Source of the DNA: Megamerina dolium | Taxonomy: Eukaryota > Arthropoda > Insecta > Diptera > Megamerinidae | Reading direction: 5' to 3' | Assembly (NCBI GenBank): GCA_963854835.1 | Contig: OY978526.1 | Span: 44,785,140-44,849,139 of the forward strand | DNA: 64,000 nucleotides | Made by a program: the position numbers and the translations under genes | Shown: positions 46,709-59,263 of the stretch, piece after piece | Layout: every line of letters begins with the position of its first letter | Numbering within the stretch: the first letter of the stretch is position 1 | Notes under the pieces: generated by a model | What the model was told of the DNA's origin: nothing | The model's input: the letters and a program-made list of their open reading frames with translations, nothing else | The model's database searches: none

Positions 46709-47629
46709 TCTTTTCTAAAATGTGATTCATGAAAAGTCAAATTTTTAGCCAATTAAATTTAATGATTCGTGAAGATTTTCCATAGCCATGCAACGACTTG
46801 TATATTTACCTTAACAATACTATACATATATTCTTTTATTTGCTCGTATGTGAATATATATTATAAAATATTATATAAGCTCTGTAATTACTCAGAATAT
46901 AATAATACAAAATGTATGCAAATAAATAGAATTCTATGTGTGCGTAGTATTGGAAAAATATTGTACAGCATTACGTATAAATGTAAATTATACGTATACT
47001 ATCTACATGTCTATTCAACTATCCCGAGTAGCCAAAGCGACTTATTATGCATTATGGACTGTAAAGTTGAACACAAGTTAGATAACGGTTATATTAAAAT
47101 TATATGAGTTCTATAACAAAATACAAAGCGGATCAAAGGCTCAAAAATATAATGTTGGTTCAATAAAAGTTATAGAACCTTTTATAGAACTCTGTCATGT
47201 ATGGGTTCGAATCACAGGATATCAGGAGATAGGATAATAACAAGTTATCAGAAGAACATGTAGACGCATTGCTGAAGGCGATATTTCTGTCGATAACAAA
47301 GACGAGGAAGTGGAAGGAGTAGATACAAGTTTTGATCAAGAGTTGACATTCTAGTCGATAATGAATATTTTTGCTCACACTGGGTTAAGGGATTTAATCA
47401 GATTTAAGCGCTTCTAACTAACATCAATGAAGGGAAATATTTGCATCACACACTTGAATAAAACTTACGAAATTAATTAGTTATTTTACAAAAAAACAAC
47501 AAACATTTCACTAAATATAAACATGTATGGTTTACCATTGTACCGAAGTCCGAATAAGTCCAAGTCCTAGTTAATATTAGAAAGTATTAGGTAAGTATTA
47601 GGAAGTATTAGACTAATCACAATCCACAT
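46709..47629. other. No recognised gene
   Basis: AT-rich. Frames at 46769-47107 and 47160-47378 have no family signature. Confidence 0.4.
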
Positions 47630-48107
47630 CGGAGCAAAATTCTCCAACATCAGCCTTATAAATGCCTAAGCTTAGACGAACGAGAAGGACAATTCCAAAG
47701 AGAGCTTCTTTCGGTGTTTCGAAGAATCTTATGACTGGTTCCCCTCACGATATCAAAATCGTGTTTGGTGAGTTTAGTGCCAGGGGGCTAAGACGGTACA
47801 TTTGGTCCAACTGCCGGAAAATTCATCCTCCGCCAGAACATTTTCGATATTGAAAATGGTATTAATATCATCAGATTCCAACAACTTGGCATAAACAAAG
47901 TGTCATGACTGTCTCCAGATCAGTGGAGGAGAAACCAATTTGATCATGTGGTTATCGCACCAGATGTTTTTGTCGCTCAAGTCTCTGGTCTGCTTATGGA
48001 ATTTTTCGTAATTATATGCCCGGACGGTTGACACATATATCAGGAATAGGGCGACGCTAAACAGAAAAGGAATGCAGAGAGGCGTCTTTTTAGGCGCAAC
48101 GAGAGAG

Positions 48108-48143
<36 letters not shown>

Positions 48144-48520
48144 AGAAAGTCGCGAGTGCAATGAGATAAAGATGAGTAGAGGCATGATTGAGACCGTAAA
48201 CAAAAAGTCCCGGCGTCTTAGACAGTAAGTCAAAACGCTCTTGAAGTAGTAAATTACTTTGTCTATCTTGGAACCAGCATTAATACCAGCAACCAAAAGG
48301 GTGCAACTCTGGGCTAAGTAGATAATTGAGAAGTCCTCTCTTGGAAAGGGAAAATCGCACTCTACAAACACATGCCCCTCTTTTCATATGACTCTGAAAC
48401 CCGGACAATATCCACCTCAGATGAGAGTATGCTTAGAGATTTCTAGAGAAACGTTCTACCCAAGATTTTTGCACCCATTTACGTAGGTGGGGAGTATCGA
48501 ATAAGGATATGGTTGATGTC
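47630..48520 (+). mobile_element. RTE-like LINE relic, internally deleted
   Basis: Plus strand. Recognisable pieces in order: endonuclease (KAKFSNISLIN; then HDIKIVFGEFSARG, where GDFNAR is expected; then TFGPT.GKF-like sequence near 47795), a decayed SPDQWRRNQFDHVVI segment near 47915, linker sequence around 48040-48165 interrupted by a (GA)n run, and a thumb piece at 48200-48520 (EVVNYFVYLGTSINTSN, then GGEYRIR). The RT palm is deleted. Many stops. It is the most decayed of the long RTE copies. Confidence 0.85.
48107..48141. repeat. (GA)n microsatellite inside an RTE relic
   Basis: About sixteen AG units in the place where intact copies have the purine-rich linker sequence AAGAAGAGGGAGTTGGAAAG, so it looks like an expansion of a coding purine run. 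Confidence 0.93.
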
Positions 48521-48659
48521 GTTCGCACTTGGATTACTTTCTTGTCGATGAGATCATATTTAACCTAAATTTTAAATATTATTCTTTTAGCAATAACCAA
48601 ATGTTTTCGACGCCGTAATCATTACACCATTCGATAAATTTTTATGGGAAAAGTACTTC

Positions 48660-49619
48660 AAGCATGTTTGTGACCATTGAAGGAATCTCCGGAGATATAG
48701 ATATATATTCGTGATCAGCGTCGCTTAAATTTTAGATTTAACGATGTCCGTCCGTCCGTCCGTCCGTCCGTCCGTCTGTCTGTCTGTCACCTGGCTGGTT
48801 CGCACGAAAACTTGAGCAAATATTGAGCTTTTTAGACGAAATTTGGCATAAGTAACCTTTGATCCAAGGGTAAAAAGGGGATTGATATTAGGCATGATCG
48901 GTCAATAGCCACGCCTACACCAAGCATTCAAAGCGACTAACCTCGGAATTTTCAAAATCTTTAACTTGCTATAACTCACTTAATATACCACCTGGGACAA
49001 CAATATCTGGCACATAGAGAGTTACATTATACTACTACATAACCCTGCCAGAAATGGGCGAGCCACGGCTTTTTTTTATAGTAGCTCCCATACAAAGCGT
49101 ATGTACTTTATGTAAATTGAAACAGCTGTAACTTCTACAATCTTATGTCTAAAATATCCATAATTGACACTTAGATTATTATGGTAGTCGAAAATAATCT
49201 AGAAAAAATCGTTGTGCCACGCCCACTCTTTTTTGGGTTACCCATACAAAGTTGCGGAAATTAAATAATTTAAACCTCATTAACTTACGAACTATTCAAC
49301 GTAGGACAACCAAATTTAAGGTGTGAAAAAAAAAACAAAGAGGTAAGCCACTCCCACATTTTATATAGTTCTCATGCTAAGCCTCGGAATTACCTTAAAA
49401 TCCTTTAAATTATCCCTTTTACAACCCTCATAACATACAAAGAAGTACTTCGTCAAAGTCAAATTTAAATAAATTAGTATAAATTAGTAGGATATGCAAA
49501 AATTGTTTCAAAAGTGGAAATAAAAGAAAAAGATGGATATTGGAGTAAACTTTTTATATATAAATCTACATATGCAGGGTAAATTTGGTCGGCTTCAACC
49601 GTCTGTAAGGAGATTTTTC
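48660..49619 (+). mobile_element. Helentron-like repeat I, 5' end lost
   Basis: Begins inside the element at ATGTTTGTGACCATTGAAGG and holds the CTCCGGAGAT core, a (GTCY)n tract at 48745-48787, roughly two interior units and the 3' end. The terminal hairpin is decayed (GTCGGCTTCAACCGTC) and the inverted end has lost a base (GCAGGGTAAATTT), so this is an older copy. Confidence 0.83.
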
Positions 49620-52224
49620 TATTATACTATCACTTTTGTACTTTTAATTGAAGTTGACTAATAGTGCAAAAGTAGAACGTGTGGCTTCTATAGAATCTTT
49701 AAACTTTTACTAAAACTGCTACGCTCAATAGTAGTTCTATAGCTTCGCCACTTTGCCACATTAGTAGCTCAATTACAGCTCTATGAGAGTTCTAGAGCTC
49801 TTATCGAACCTATTTTCGGTCATTTTGGCTGCATTATTCTGCGTTGCCACGGATGGATGCAATAGTTTATGATTCAATAATAAGAAATACGAGTATGATG
49901 AAAACTCACTTTTTTCCGAATGTCAGTTTTTGTAGATTTTTGTAAAATCGAATATTTCTAACCTATAACAGGAAAATATAATTTTCCAAATAAAGACCAC
50001 TTTAGTTTAAGTGCCTAGATATGTAAAAAATGGCAATGCAAAAGTTTATTGCACTTACTTTATTCAGTCACAATCTCCAAGATGTAAAAATATATCAAGA
50101 ACCGAAAAGGACAATGAAACCATTGCGATGGGATTATTATGGATACATTTCAGAAAGATGCAGTGAGCGACATATTAGGAGCTGCTGTGTATGTTTCCTT
50201 TGTCGTTGTCAACGTTTGTAGACAATTAAAATGCTGTTAAAGTAATAGGAAAACTATCTCTTTCTTGCAACAATGTTAAAGACAGATTTACTTACGATGC
50301 ATACACATAGGAGTGTGTGATTATTTTACGTTCCACATAAAGAAAAATCTGCACGTGTACAGGACATAAATTCATTGTGCAAATGCAAATGTCTCTATTA
50401 AGTAATCTCTTTGCAAAATGCTCTTTATTAGGTCAACAGACAATGTTTTAGATTTAGCACAATAGAAAGTGTCAACATTCACAGCAGTAAAGCGCCCAAC
50501 ATTGTAATGCTGTATGCACATAGAAAGTAAATTATATTTGACATGCATAATTACTATTGTGAAATGATGCTAGTGAATTAATTTACTCTTCACTTCTTAA
50601 CACAAATGCATTTGAATATGTTTTGTGTGGAAAAATATACTCACAGAGCAAAACGACAAAAATGAGCTTCACCTAATTTTATGCAATTGAGAAGAGGATT
50701 TTAACATTTATCTATATTTATTTTAATCTCAGCTTACAAAAATGAGCTTAAGTAGGCTAGTAATAGAGCAAAAATAAAATGTGGTGAAAAAAGACGAAAA
50801 AATCAAAAACATATAAGTTCAGTTCGCTATAAGTATATACTCGTACTATATAGTGCTCACGTGAAATGTATGCATGTGTACATTAGATTTGTCCAAATTT
50901 TCAGTATGTCACTTGTTTATGCTCTAACAGTATATGTGATAGTTCTTTGGAAAATGTTTTTTTTTTCAGAAAACCAAATGCCATAATTAACTATTTACTG
51001 AGAAGAAACGTTTAGCTTATAAAAAGATATTAAGTATTGCAAAATTCCATCCGTTTTTGTATAGATCTAGTATACCTATAAGATACTTCCTTACCGTTTG
51101 CCACAATACAGTTGTCGCTTCTTCGTAATCATTCACCCACTCACTCACATTGTGTGCAAATTGCAATTGAATTGTGACCCTTTGGTGAATGCTTGGTTCG
51201 TCGGTTGCTTGTTTCAGAGAATTGATGTTGCATGCGCATACAATTTTCTAACAAACTAGGTTAACATGTTGCAAATTACTTTTGTTTTTTTTTTTTTGTT
51301 TTTCTTTTGTTACCTTGTATTTGTACTCTATTCTTTTCTACTTTAGCTTGTTGCATATTTATACGCTTACCTACCCACATATATTTTCATTTCTTTGTAT
51401 TAATTTCTCTATCCTCATCAAAGTAACATAGATTATTGTTATTGTATGTACATAGCCGTAGCAACAACGACGTCAATGGCATTTAGAACAGTTGCTATAA
51501 AATCATTTTCATACTCATCCATATTTAAGTTGCTCCAAGTCCATTGCATTACATTGAGTAAAAATACTTGCTCGACTTCAAAGACAGTTTATTATTTATA
51601 TTTACAAATAATTTGTCAAACATATCTGGAATATGCATACGAGTATAAATTTTCATATTTTACAATTCACGTTTAAAAATAAATACAAATATGGCATATC
51701 TGCCGCTTGTAATTATATCTGCCGCACATTCAGATGCATTCGTTTGGAGTGCTGATTTAATTGCTGAGTAATTGAAATAATTCATATTCATTCATATACT
51801 ATGAACTGTACAGCGCAGTATCAACAGTAGCTATAGTAACAGAGAAAAAAAAAATGAACTTCACAATTGAAACAATAAAGGAATAAACAACAAAAGGACA
51901 CTGGATAAGCATCAGTGCAAGAATCTGCAGTGATTTAAGTTGAATGGGTGTAAGAATGTGCAAACCATGTGCAAATAGTTATATAGGTATAGCAAGGATG
52001 CCCAGTGAAGAGCTCAATTGGAGCACAAGAACGGTTTTTAACCCTCAAGCAGGTCAAATTTTTGTGAGCTGTCAAATCCAGGTATATGTAATTTTGGCAC
52101 AAAGAATCCGAAAATACAGTCAATTTACATTTTGTACACACAACTTGAGTTTCAGACTTATTTACACAGCTTTTTAGCTCTTATTTTGTTCTTCTTTTGG
52201 AAAAATAACTACGATTGATGGGTT
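49620..52224. other. No recognised gene
   Basis: 2.6 kb of AT-rich DNA with a poly-T run near 51280-51310. Frames at 50030-50221, 51446-51676 and 51944-52177 lack family signatures. Confidence 0.4.
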
Positions 52225-52353
52225 TTTTTTATTGGATCTTTCTAAAATTACTTAGAAACTAACAATAAGTAATCAAATCTTACAAACTAAATAAAATTAT
52301 GTGATATTCCCAACGTACCATCACAATTTGTTGAGTCGCGAGGTATAGCAATT

Positions 52354-54150
52354 TCACAGCATATTCAATGTGTCTTTTCTTTTTAATCGACGATGCCCCG
52401 TGCTCAGCAACAATTGCCTAGCAAGGGGATTCGGATGACTGTGTAATTTTTGAATGTAGCTTCTGCAAGACATTGCAACTTCCTCAGAAATTGTGGATAC
52501 ATTTAAATCTCGATGGATGTTAACGTTCCTCATATACCAAGACGCGTTTACAATAATTCGCAGACACTTGGATTGTATTCGCTGCAATTTTTCGATATTT
52601 GAGGGAGATGCGGTTCCCCAAAACTGAATACCATAAGTCCAGATTGGCTTCAGGATTGCTTTATATAATAGCACTTTGTATTAGAGATTCAACTTTGATC
52701 TTTTGTGTATCAGCCACCATAACTGATTAATTTTAGGCTTGATCTGAGTTTTCTTTGCCTCTATGTGATTTTTCCAGGTCAGCCTTCTGTCGAGGTGAAT
52801 ACCCAAATACTTTGTTGAGGAACATTGAGGAACTGATTGGCCATTAATTTTAAGTGGGGGACATGTATCTGGCCTTAGCGTGAAGGTTACATGACTTTTA
52901 TACGCCATTTTGCTAGCCAGATTTCGAGAGAATCGATATGAGTCTGCAGGAGTTTAGTAGCTTCTATGGGGTTAGAGCGAGAGCACAATATTGCCGTATC
53001 ATCTGCAAAGGTCGATATAAATGTATAGTTATTGCTGGGCATATCTGTAGTGTATAAGAGATACAGTAAGGGGCCCAAAACGCTTCCCTGAGGAACGCCA
53101 GCGTGAATATCCAATGGATTTGTTGTGTAATCCTTGTGATGTAAGAGAAATTGTCTTTTCGTGAGGTAGCTACTAAGCAATGAGGAGACATTTGCAGGCA
53201 GTATTAGTTTGAGTTTGTAAATAAGGCCATCGTGCCATACTTTATCGAAAGCTTGAGTGATATCAAGAAAGACAGCTGAGCAATACTTTTTTTCTTCAAA
53301 AGTGTTCCTTATCAGAGCTACAATGCGGTGGACTTGTTCTATTGTGCCGTGCTGTTTTCTAAATCCAAACTGATGTTGAGGAATCAGTTGGTTGAGATTA
53401 ATAAACGGAGTTATATTCATGACAAGTAGCTTTTCGAATACTTTAGAGAGTAGAGGCAGGAGGCTGATAGGTCTGTACGATGCAACTTTTGTAGGGTCTT
53501 TTCCTGGTTTTGCTATCATAATAATTTTTGAAGTTTTCCAGCATTTGGGATAGTGTTTAATACGAAGGATAGCATTGAAAATGTGCATCAGATGAATTAC
53601 TGAAGCCGGAGGTAGCTCTTTTACCATTTTACCGGTAATTTTATCTGGACCAGGTGATTTTTTTGGGTTTAAATCTTTATAAATTGCTTTGAATATGTCC
53701 TTTTTTTTAATTTTGAGCGTTATTGAGAAAGGTTGAGAAGTTAATTTTGGTTCGCGATACACACTGCACAAGTGAAAGTAACAGTGGGATAGTGTTTAAT
53801 ACGAAGGATAGCATTGAAAATGTGCATCAGATGAATTACTGAAGCCGGAGGTAGCTCTTTTATCATTTTACCGGTAATTTTATCTGGACCAGGTGATTTT
53901 TTTGGGTTTAAATCTTTATAAATTGCTTTGAATATGTCCTTTTTTTTAATTTTGAGCGTTATTGAGCAAGGTTGAGAAGTTAATATTGGTAATGAGGACT
54001 GTGAAGAGGGTGGATTGGGTGTAAACACACTTTTTAGGTGGTTTGCAAAAGCCAAACCCTTCTCACAGTTGCTTCTAGCCCAATTACCGTCACTCAAACG
54101 GATGGGGGAATCAGTGAGAATCAGTACAGAAAATGAAAACAAATATTGTT
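52354..54150 (-). pseudogene. jockey-type reverse transcriptase pseudogene
   Basis: Four frames in order along the minus strand. 54169-53741: NWARSNCEKGLAFANHLKSVF and the first copy of LNPKKSPGPDKITGKM. 53771-52887: the second copy of that motif, then YRPISLLPLLSKVFEKLL, HQFGFRKQHGT, FLDITQAFDKVWHDGLIYKLK (motif A), HAGVPQGSVLGPLLY (motif B) and STFADDTAIL (catalytic FADD, near residue 255). 52908-52681: SSTKYLGIHLDRRLTWKNHI. 52674-52354: LKPIWTYGIQFWGTAS...IQSKCLRI and the C terminus. Two breaks near 52890 and 52678 shift the frame, and the duplication shifts it again. The RT core itself is intact, so decay is moderate. Confidence 0.93.
53546..53990. repeat. Direct duplication of a 206-bp RT segment
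   Basis: 53546-53751 and 53785-53990 start with TGGGATAGTGTTTAATACGA, match almost perfectly, and are offset by exactly 239 bp. The 33-bp insert between them (TCGCGATACACACTGCACAA and following) is unrelated to the element. The offset is not a multiple of three. Confidence 0.95.
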
Positions 54151-54239
54151 TGAAAAAACCATCAAACAATTTTACATATGTTCCAGAAAATTCCTCTTAA
54201 ACCGGTATACCTGTTTGCGAACAGGTAATGCTTTAATAT

Positions 54240-54665
54240 ATAGGGTATTTCAACAAGAGGTGTTACCAGTGAATGGATTGCGTTACCGAACGCTATGGAT
54301 TGACTTTTTTTGACCTGAAATTGATGCTATAGACCTGGACGACATTATTTATTTATATGACATTGAGCTAGTGAAACAATGGCTCTATTGCGTGAAAAAT
54401 TTTCTGGACGTATGACTTCTCCAAATAAAGACTTTGAATGGCCGGCGAGGTCGTGCAACTTAACACCATTCACCTTTTTTCTTTGCGACTGCGTTAGAGA
54501 CAAAGTCTACGCCAATGCTCCAATAAATATTCGAGCACTCAAAGACAATATTAGAGGTTTCAAAGAATGGCCATATGCAAGAAAAGTCGTGACGGACATT
54601 TGGCGATAGTGTGTTCCATTAATAACCTCAGAGTTCGTACTTTGGATTAAAATAAAATCATCAGC
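54240..54665 (+). pseudogene. Tc1/mariner-superfamily transposase C-terminal fragment (DUF4817-type)
   Basis: The plus-strand frame 54379-54609 reads MALLREKFSGRMTS...FEWPARSCNLTPFTFFLCDCVRDKVYANAP and INIRALKDNI. It corresponds to the C-terminal third of the family: WPxRSCDLTPLDFFLWGYVKDKVY, here with both D residues and the W changed. The DLDD of the preceding block is visible at 54333. The final catalytic acidic residue is lost, so it is dead. No convincing TIR was found on either side. Confidence 0.7.
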
Positions 54666-55440
54666 TCTTTTCACAAAAATATTGCGTTTAAACAAATTTT
54701 CTTTTATTTGATTTTTTTTTTCTTGTTGAAAGACGTCTCTAGAAACGATATGTGTTCAAACATTGTATTGTTTCTAAATACTCACACACATATGAAATTT
54801 TAATAGGACAACACATTTTTAATTTGCAATAGCATAAGTGTTTATCTGTTGACAGATTTTGATGCATGACTATAGCTATATGTAAATACATGTTTAAATG
54901 TGTTGTAAATGCATAAAGGTGATGCTCACCTGAAAGTGGTTCTGTCCGCTTGTGAGTTATCAAGCAATCATGGTTTGTTCTATTTAAGCTTGATTTCAGC
55001 GAACAAACGAAATTGGCATTTCACTCTGCTACAGTGTTCGCTGTGGATCTGACAGTTACATATTTTTCTTATTCCAAGTGTTGATTTTGTCTTCTTATTT
55101 AGCTCTGCAAATTAACTTCTTGGTCATCAACGATGTATACTTAGTATACATATAGGTCTGTTGACTATATTTAATTGACGACAAATCAATTATGATATGG
55201 CAATGTAAGATGTCTTTCATGCGACGAGTTAAAAAGGACGAGTACCGAATGTACTCATGTATTATTGCCCATCTGTCTGCCTCTTTGTCTATCTATCTGT
55301 CTGTATTCGTTGACGTCGTGTAAACAATCCTCGCAATGTTATTGGCAATTTCGTTAATCAATTTGATATGGATTAACATTTATTTACTTTTTAATTTTTC
55401 TTCATAAATCCATGTATTTACGGGTATTTACAAACGGAGA
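54666..55440. other. No recognised gene
   Basis: AT-rich spacer between two transposase-derived fragments. A short GTCT/TCTATCTG run occurs at 55265-55305. Confidence 0.4.
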
Positions 55441-55442
55441 TA

Positions 55443-56041
55443 CAGAGTGATTTTTCAATAGCCTTCGGATTTGATTTATAAAAAAAACCCACATAAAACT
55501 TAGAGAAATGTATGAAATCTTTATTCGAATCGATACAACGAACTATATAATTCAATTCTTGAAGATGATTTCATGTAAATGTTGAACGCCACTGCTCCTC
55601 AAATAGTTCATACGCTGGGTCCAATTTTGGCATACTCTCTCCAACATGTCGGCCGGTATCTTACGAATAAATCGATAATTCACGGTCATCAACAACACGT
55701 GCGGATACAGCTGCGATATTTTCCTCTGTCCGCACTCTATGTATGCGTGTTGGTGGTTTAATGTCCAATAATATAAATTAGTCCCAAGATTCCGAATAGC
55801 CGTCTCTGAAGGTCGCCCAAACTGACCATAAAATGGAAGAAGTGCACGATACACTTTCTTAAGCAAGCATGAATTTTGATAAAAAAGTTCAATAATCTGC
55901 TAGCATTGTTCGTTCGTTCGTCGATTCATGGCTAAATTATAGGCCAAACTGAACATGTCTGACAGTAACATGTTACACGAAAACAGCTGAGCTGCCAAAA
56001 ACAGTGTTGCCAAAAACAAAGTTGCTAAAAAATCACCCTGT
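55443..56041 (-). mobile_element. Internally deleted Tc1/mariner-type element with TIRs (about 599 bp)
   Basis: Left end CAGAGTGATTTTTCAATAG and right end (reverse complement) CAGGGTGATTTTTTAGCAA form terminal inverted repeats, flanked by TA at 55441-55442 and 56042-56043. The interior encodes only the two ends of a transposase joined together, so it is a non-autonomous deletion derivative. The TA target and the related scraps elsewhere place it in the Tc1/mariner superfamily, DUF4817-type family. Confidence 0.82.
55552..55930 (-). pseudogene. Fused N- and C-terminal remnant of DUF4817-type transposase
   Basis: On the minus strand an N-terminal HTH is read from about 55930: RRTNEQC, then IIELFYQNSCLLKKVYRALL and PFYGQFGRPSETAIRNL. 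After a degraded piece comes the C-terminal end IPADMLERVCQNWTQRMNYL followed by SSGVQHLHEIIFKN. In intact members these ends flank roughly 200 residues of DDE catalytic domain, which is absent here. The fused frame stays open for 104 codons. It cannot catalyse transposition; whether it could still bind TIR DNA is unknown. Confidence 0.75.
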
Positions 56042-56199
56042 ATATCTGCATGCATTCAATTAAATATATATGCATAAAAATAATACTGTATTTTATGGCA
56101 GAGAAATGTATGAACAGATAAAATCTGTATTCATAAATTCATTTTATGCTCATTACTATATTTTTATTTTTCATATAGCGAGAGTTATAGTATGAGAGA

Positions 56200-56690
56200 T
56201 AGCAACACAATTTGTAGATCTGGCACCCTTCCAGGAGAACATTGTCCATACTCATAAAGAAGAAAGAAATATCAAAGAGGTAACTACTATACAGGTATCA
56301 GTCACTCTTCATAAATACCAGGTCTCACATATGCCGCTGAATGGAGGATATGGAGGATAATCGGTGTTTTCGAGAAGTAAGTTCTTCGCAAGAGTTATGG
56401 ACATATTTGCGGAAGCAGCGAGTGTCGATCAATTTATAATAATTAAAAGTATGAGCTTTACGCTCGTTAAATATCGACGGCTGCGCTGGCTCTGTCATAT
56501 TGAACGAATGAATGAATCTGATCCAGCAAAGAAGGCATCCTCTTCGGTACTCAGCGGAAGAGAGTGAAACCTGGTCTTCAGGGTAACGATTAAGTGCTGA
56601 AGGGCCAAACAGTGCATAGAATTCCAAATTCGTTCAAGAGAAATCGTAAAATCGTTTATGATAGAAAAATAATGACAAGAAGAAGAAAGT
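56200..56690 (+). mobile_element. RTE-like LINE relic, 3' end with AAG tail
   Basis: Plus strand, strongly decayed. Around 56245-56315 the sequence resembles the PVHKKGD...NYRGISLLS region. At 56360-56420 it matches the GVFERKVL segment, and at 56460-56545 it reads YRRLRWLCHIERMNESDPAKK, close to RLRWLGHVERM.EHAPAKK. It ends near 56690 in ACAAGAAGAAGAAAG, the same kind of tail as at 10333-10345. Confidence 0.75.
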
Positions 56691-58308
56691 AAAGCCTTAA
56701 GACTGAAGCTCTGCAGCTACGATTATTTTTTAGAAATGTGCTAGTATGTTTATAAATAGTCGTTAGTGGATAAAATCTACGCTTATCTCCTCACAGAATT
56801 ATTATGTTTTTCTCGAAAGTATATCGGGCTATCCAAAGTTAAACTTTTGAAGTTATTTTTTTAGCAAATTGTAATTTTCAGAACAATTGGCAACTGATTG
56901 ATGATATATGGACATATTTTGAAAGAAGAAATTGTTGTATTTCTTATGAAAATTACCTTCGAATCTGCTACATTGCATACAGAAGGTTAACACCCTATCC
57001 ACTGATCTACCGCATACTCAATGAAATCTTACCCATTAAAACAAATTAGGTTTTTCTTTTCAGTTACTTTGCGTAGCCACATTTATCATCAGACCGTCCG
57101 CCATAATCCAGAAGAGTGGACAATCAGTGGAGAGCAATTGTAGAGCGAATTCGCTGTCTATATCTCGATTATAAACTACTCTGACGTGATCGACTAAAAA
57201 CAACCGATCAAGGCGAAGAATATTTTGTTCAATCTCGGAAATGTATGATTTGCTTTATTGCGTTATGGGCTGTTTTGAAAAATGTATGTGGTTCTTTGGC
57301 ACTATCAGTACTCTAGTAATATTTGAGAATTAGTTATTTGTTAAGTAACTTTATTTTAAATGAATGAACTCGAATGCTATTATGATTAATAAATTTACTC
57401 ACTCACACTCAAATACAAACAATACTTTATGAAATCGTACAACAGATCACATAAAATATGCTTATTCATAGGTATAAACAATAGAATGTAAATTGAAAAC
57501 TTTGAACAATGAAACTCAAATTTAGCAGCAGCTATAACGAACAATAACGAAAAAACTAGAAGTGCTTACACTAAGCTATGCATACAGATATCAATTTTAT
57601 AGAGATGGTTCGGATATGGCGTGTTCCATGTTTTGATATAAAATATTACTATAATATTATTAATGTCTGAGTTTAGATGAAATTAGTGAATAGCGTAATT
57701 TCATAAATTCTCTTCATAATCAGGGATGCAAAATCCGATTTACGATTTGATACTAGTCGAACAAGAAAGTGCTAGTAACGTAGGTAGAGAAGATATGGGG
57801 GAGAGATGGCCCCTTGGCCGGCGAACTAATTAAAAAAGTGTACCAAAGTAAAGACATATAAAAAAATGTCGTCGTTTTTCTATCACACAAGACAAATTTG
57901 CACTTAAGTTTACAATCGTTAGAGGAACTCCTCCCCTATTTATAGTACTTTCGTAAAAGCAGTAATTTTCCAACTTGAAAGCCTGATGATTATGTACTTT
58001 TTACCAAAGATCTTGTATAGCTAAGCTATATTTTACTGAATTTTAAAACCAAATTCCTCGAAAATTAAAGAAATAATATTGTAAAGTAAAATATTTTGGC
58101 TCTAAACTTAAATTTTTCACAGTAACTTTGCTATTTTTTGAAATAGCATTTCATTCAAAATATACGATTTAAAAATTTGCTTAGATTGAGAGCCTCGCAA
58201 TGTATTGTAGATTTGACCGCAAATGGGTAAAAAATTTTTACGTAATTTTGTATTTCGTTCTTCTGACTTCTGAAATAAAAGTTCGAAATTATTATGAATA
58301 TTTAGTAT
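56691..58308. other. No recognised gene
   Basis: 1.6 kb without a supported feature. Confidence 0.4.
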
Positions 58309-58525
58309 ATGTGGGTGCCGCAGCTCAGTGGTTAATACATTGGCTTTCTGATCTGTAGGTAGTGGGTTCAATCTCCAGTTGAAGCACAACTTTAATATGG
58401 AAAAGATTTTCATTTCGAACAGTAAAGTACACACCTACGGCCAGCAATTTTCAATTTTTTCGGCAGTAACAATTTGCTATGAAAAATCTTTTAAAAGTGC
58501 TTTGTGACAAAGCTCAGAAAAAGTG
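58309..58525 (+). mobile_element. tRNA-derived SINE, copy 5 (3'-truncated)
   Basis: The head GTGGGTGCCGCAGCTCAGTGG and B box GGGTTCAATCTCC (58363 region) are present. The body runs to GTGACAAAGCTCAGAAAAAGTG and stops there, without the last 100 bp seen in other copies. Several substitutions mark it as older. Confidence 0.87.
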
Positions 58526-59263
58526 TATCGTGTATAGTTTTATTTATTGTATTTTATTTTTTAATTAAAAACGTTCTGTAATTTTTTTCCATATAACAGC
58601 CTCATTTTAATCAATATAAACATAACGAATAATAACTGATTCGTTGATCAAGAAGTCAACTTAACCCATTGACGAATTTTACTTCAACACTATCTTTGAT
58701 TTATTAACATCTTACAAAGAAGAGTGAAGCCTTCAAAGCTGCAAGTTTTCCATTAAAATTTGGAAGCACATTAATTTCTTAATTTCCTTTTTTTTTTGTG
58801 CGCAATTTTGTTGAAATAATCATATTTTTTTCATATTGCACACAACTTGCATGTTAGTGCAAATCAAATATTTCACCTTCCTGCTGTGCTACATGGAGTT
58901 CATTGCTTTCGTTTGAATTCCTTGGGCGTATAACTGAGTATGTTACGTAAGTATTTTGTCTTTTGGATCAATTTCGTGGAGTTTACGTCGGAAATATCCA
59001 CAAGATTATCTAGTTTATCGGGTATTTCGATATTCGAAAACTTATGCTGGAAAGTATTATCAACAAACAAACACTAAATGTTGCAATTCTTCACTCCTTT
59101 TGTACAATATATGTAAGTACAGTTATATTACACTAATTATTTATGTTCAATATATTGTATATTATTATATTGTTATTATATTGTTTAGAAAAAATATGTC
59201 AAGTAAAATTTGATTAATATTTTAAGTTTTTATAATCAAGTGATTATTAATCTTCGATATAAT
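58526..59263. other. No recognised gene
   Basis: AT-rich. The frame at 58956-59213 has no family signature. Confidence 0.4.

Larger units (their letters stand above)
52225..54150 (-). mobile_element. jockey-clade LINE, 5'-truncated, with internal duplication
   Basis: Minus-strand element whose 3' end lies near 52225 with a short A-rich tail (TTTTTTTT on the plus strand at 52226-52233). Its 3' UTR word TTGGGAATATCACATAAT also ends the relic at 1496-2195. The coding part covers RT and the C terminus only: no endonuclease remains, as the 5' limit is near 54150, where the PIRLSDGNWARSNCEKGLAFA segment preceding RT begins. A 206-bp segment is present twice (53546-53751 and 53785-53990). Confidence 0.88.
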
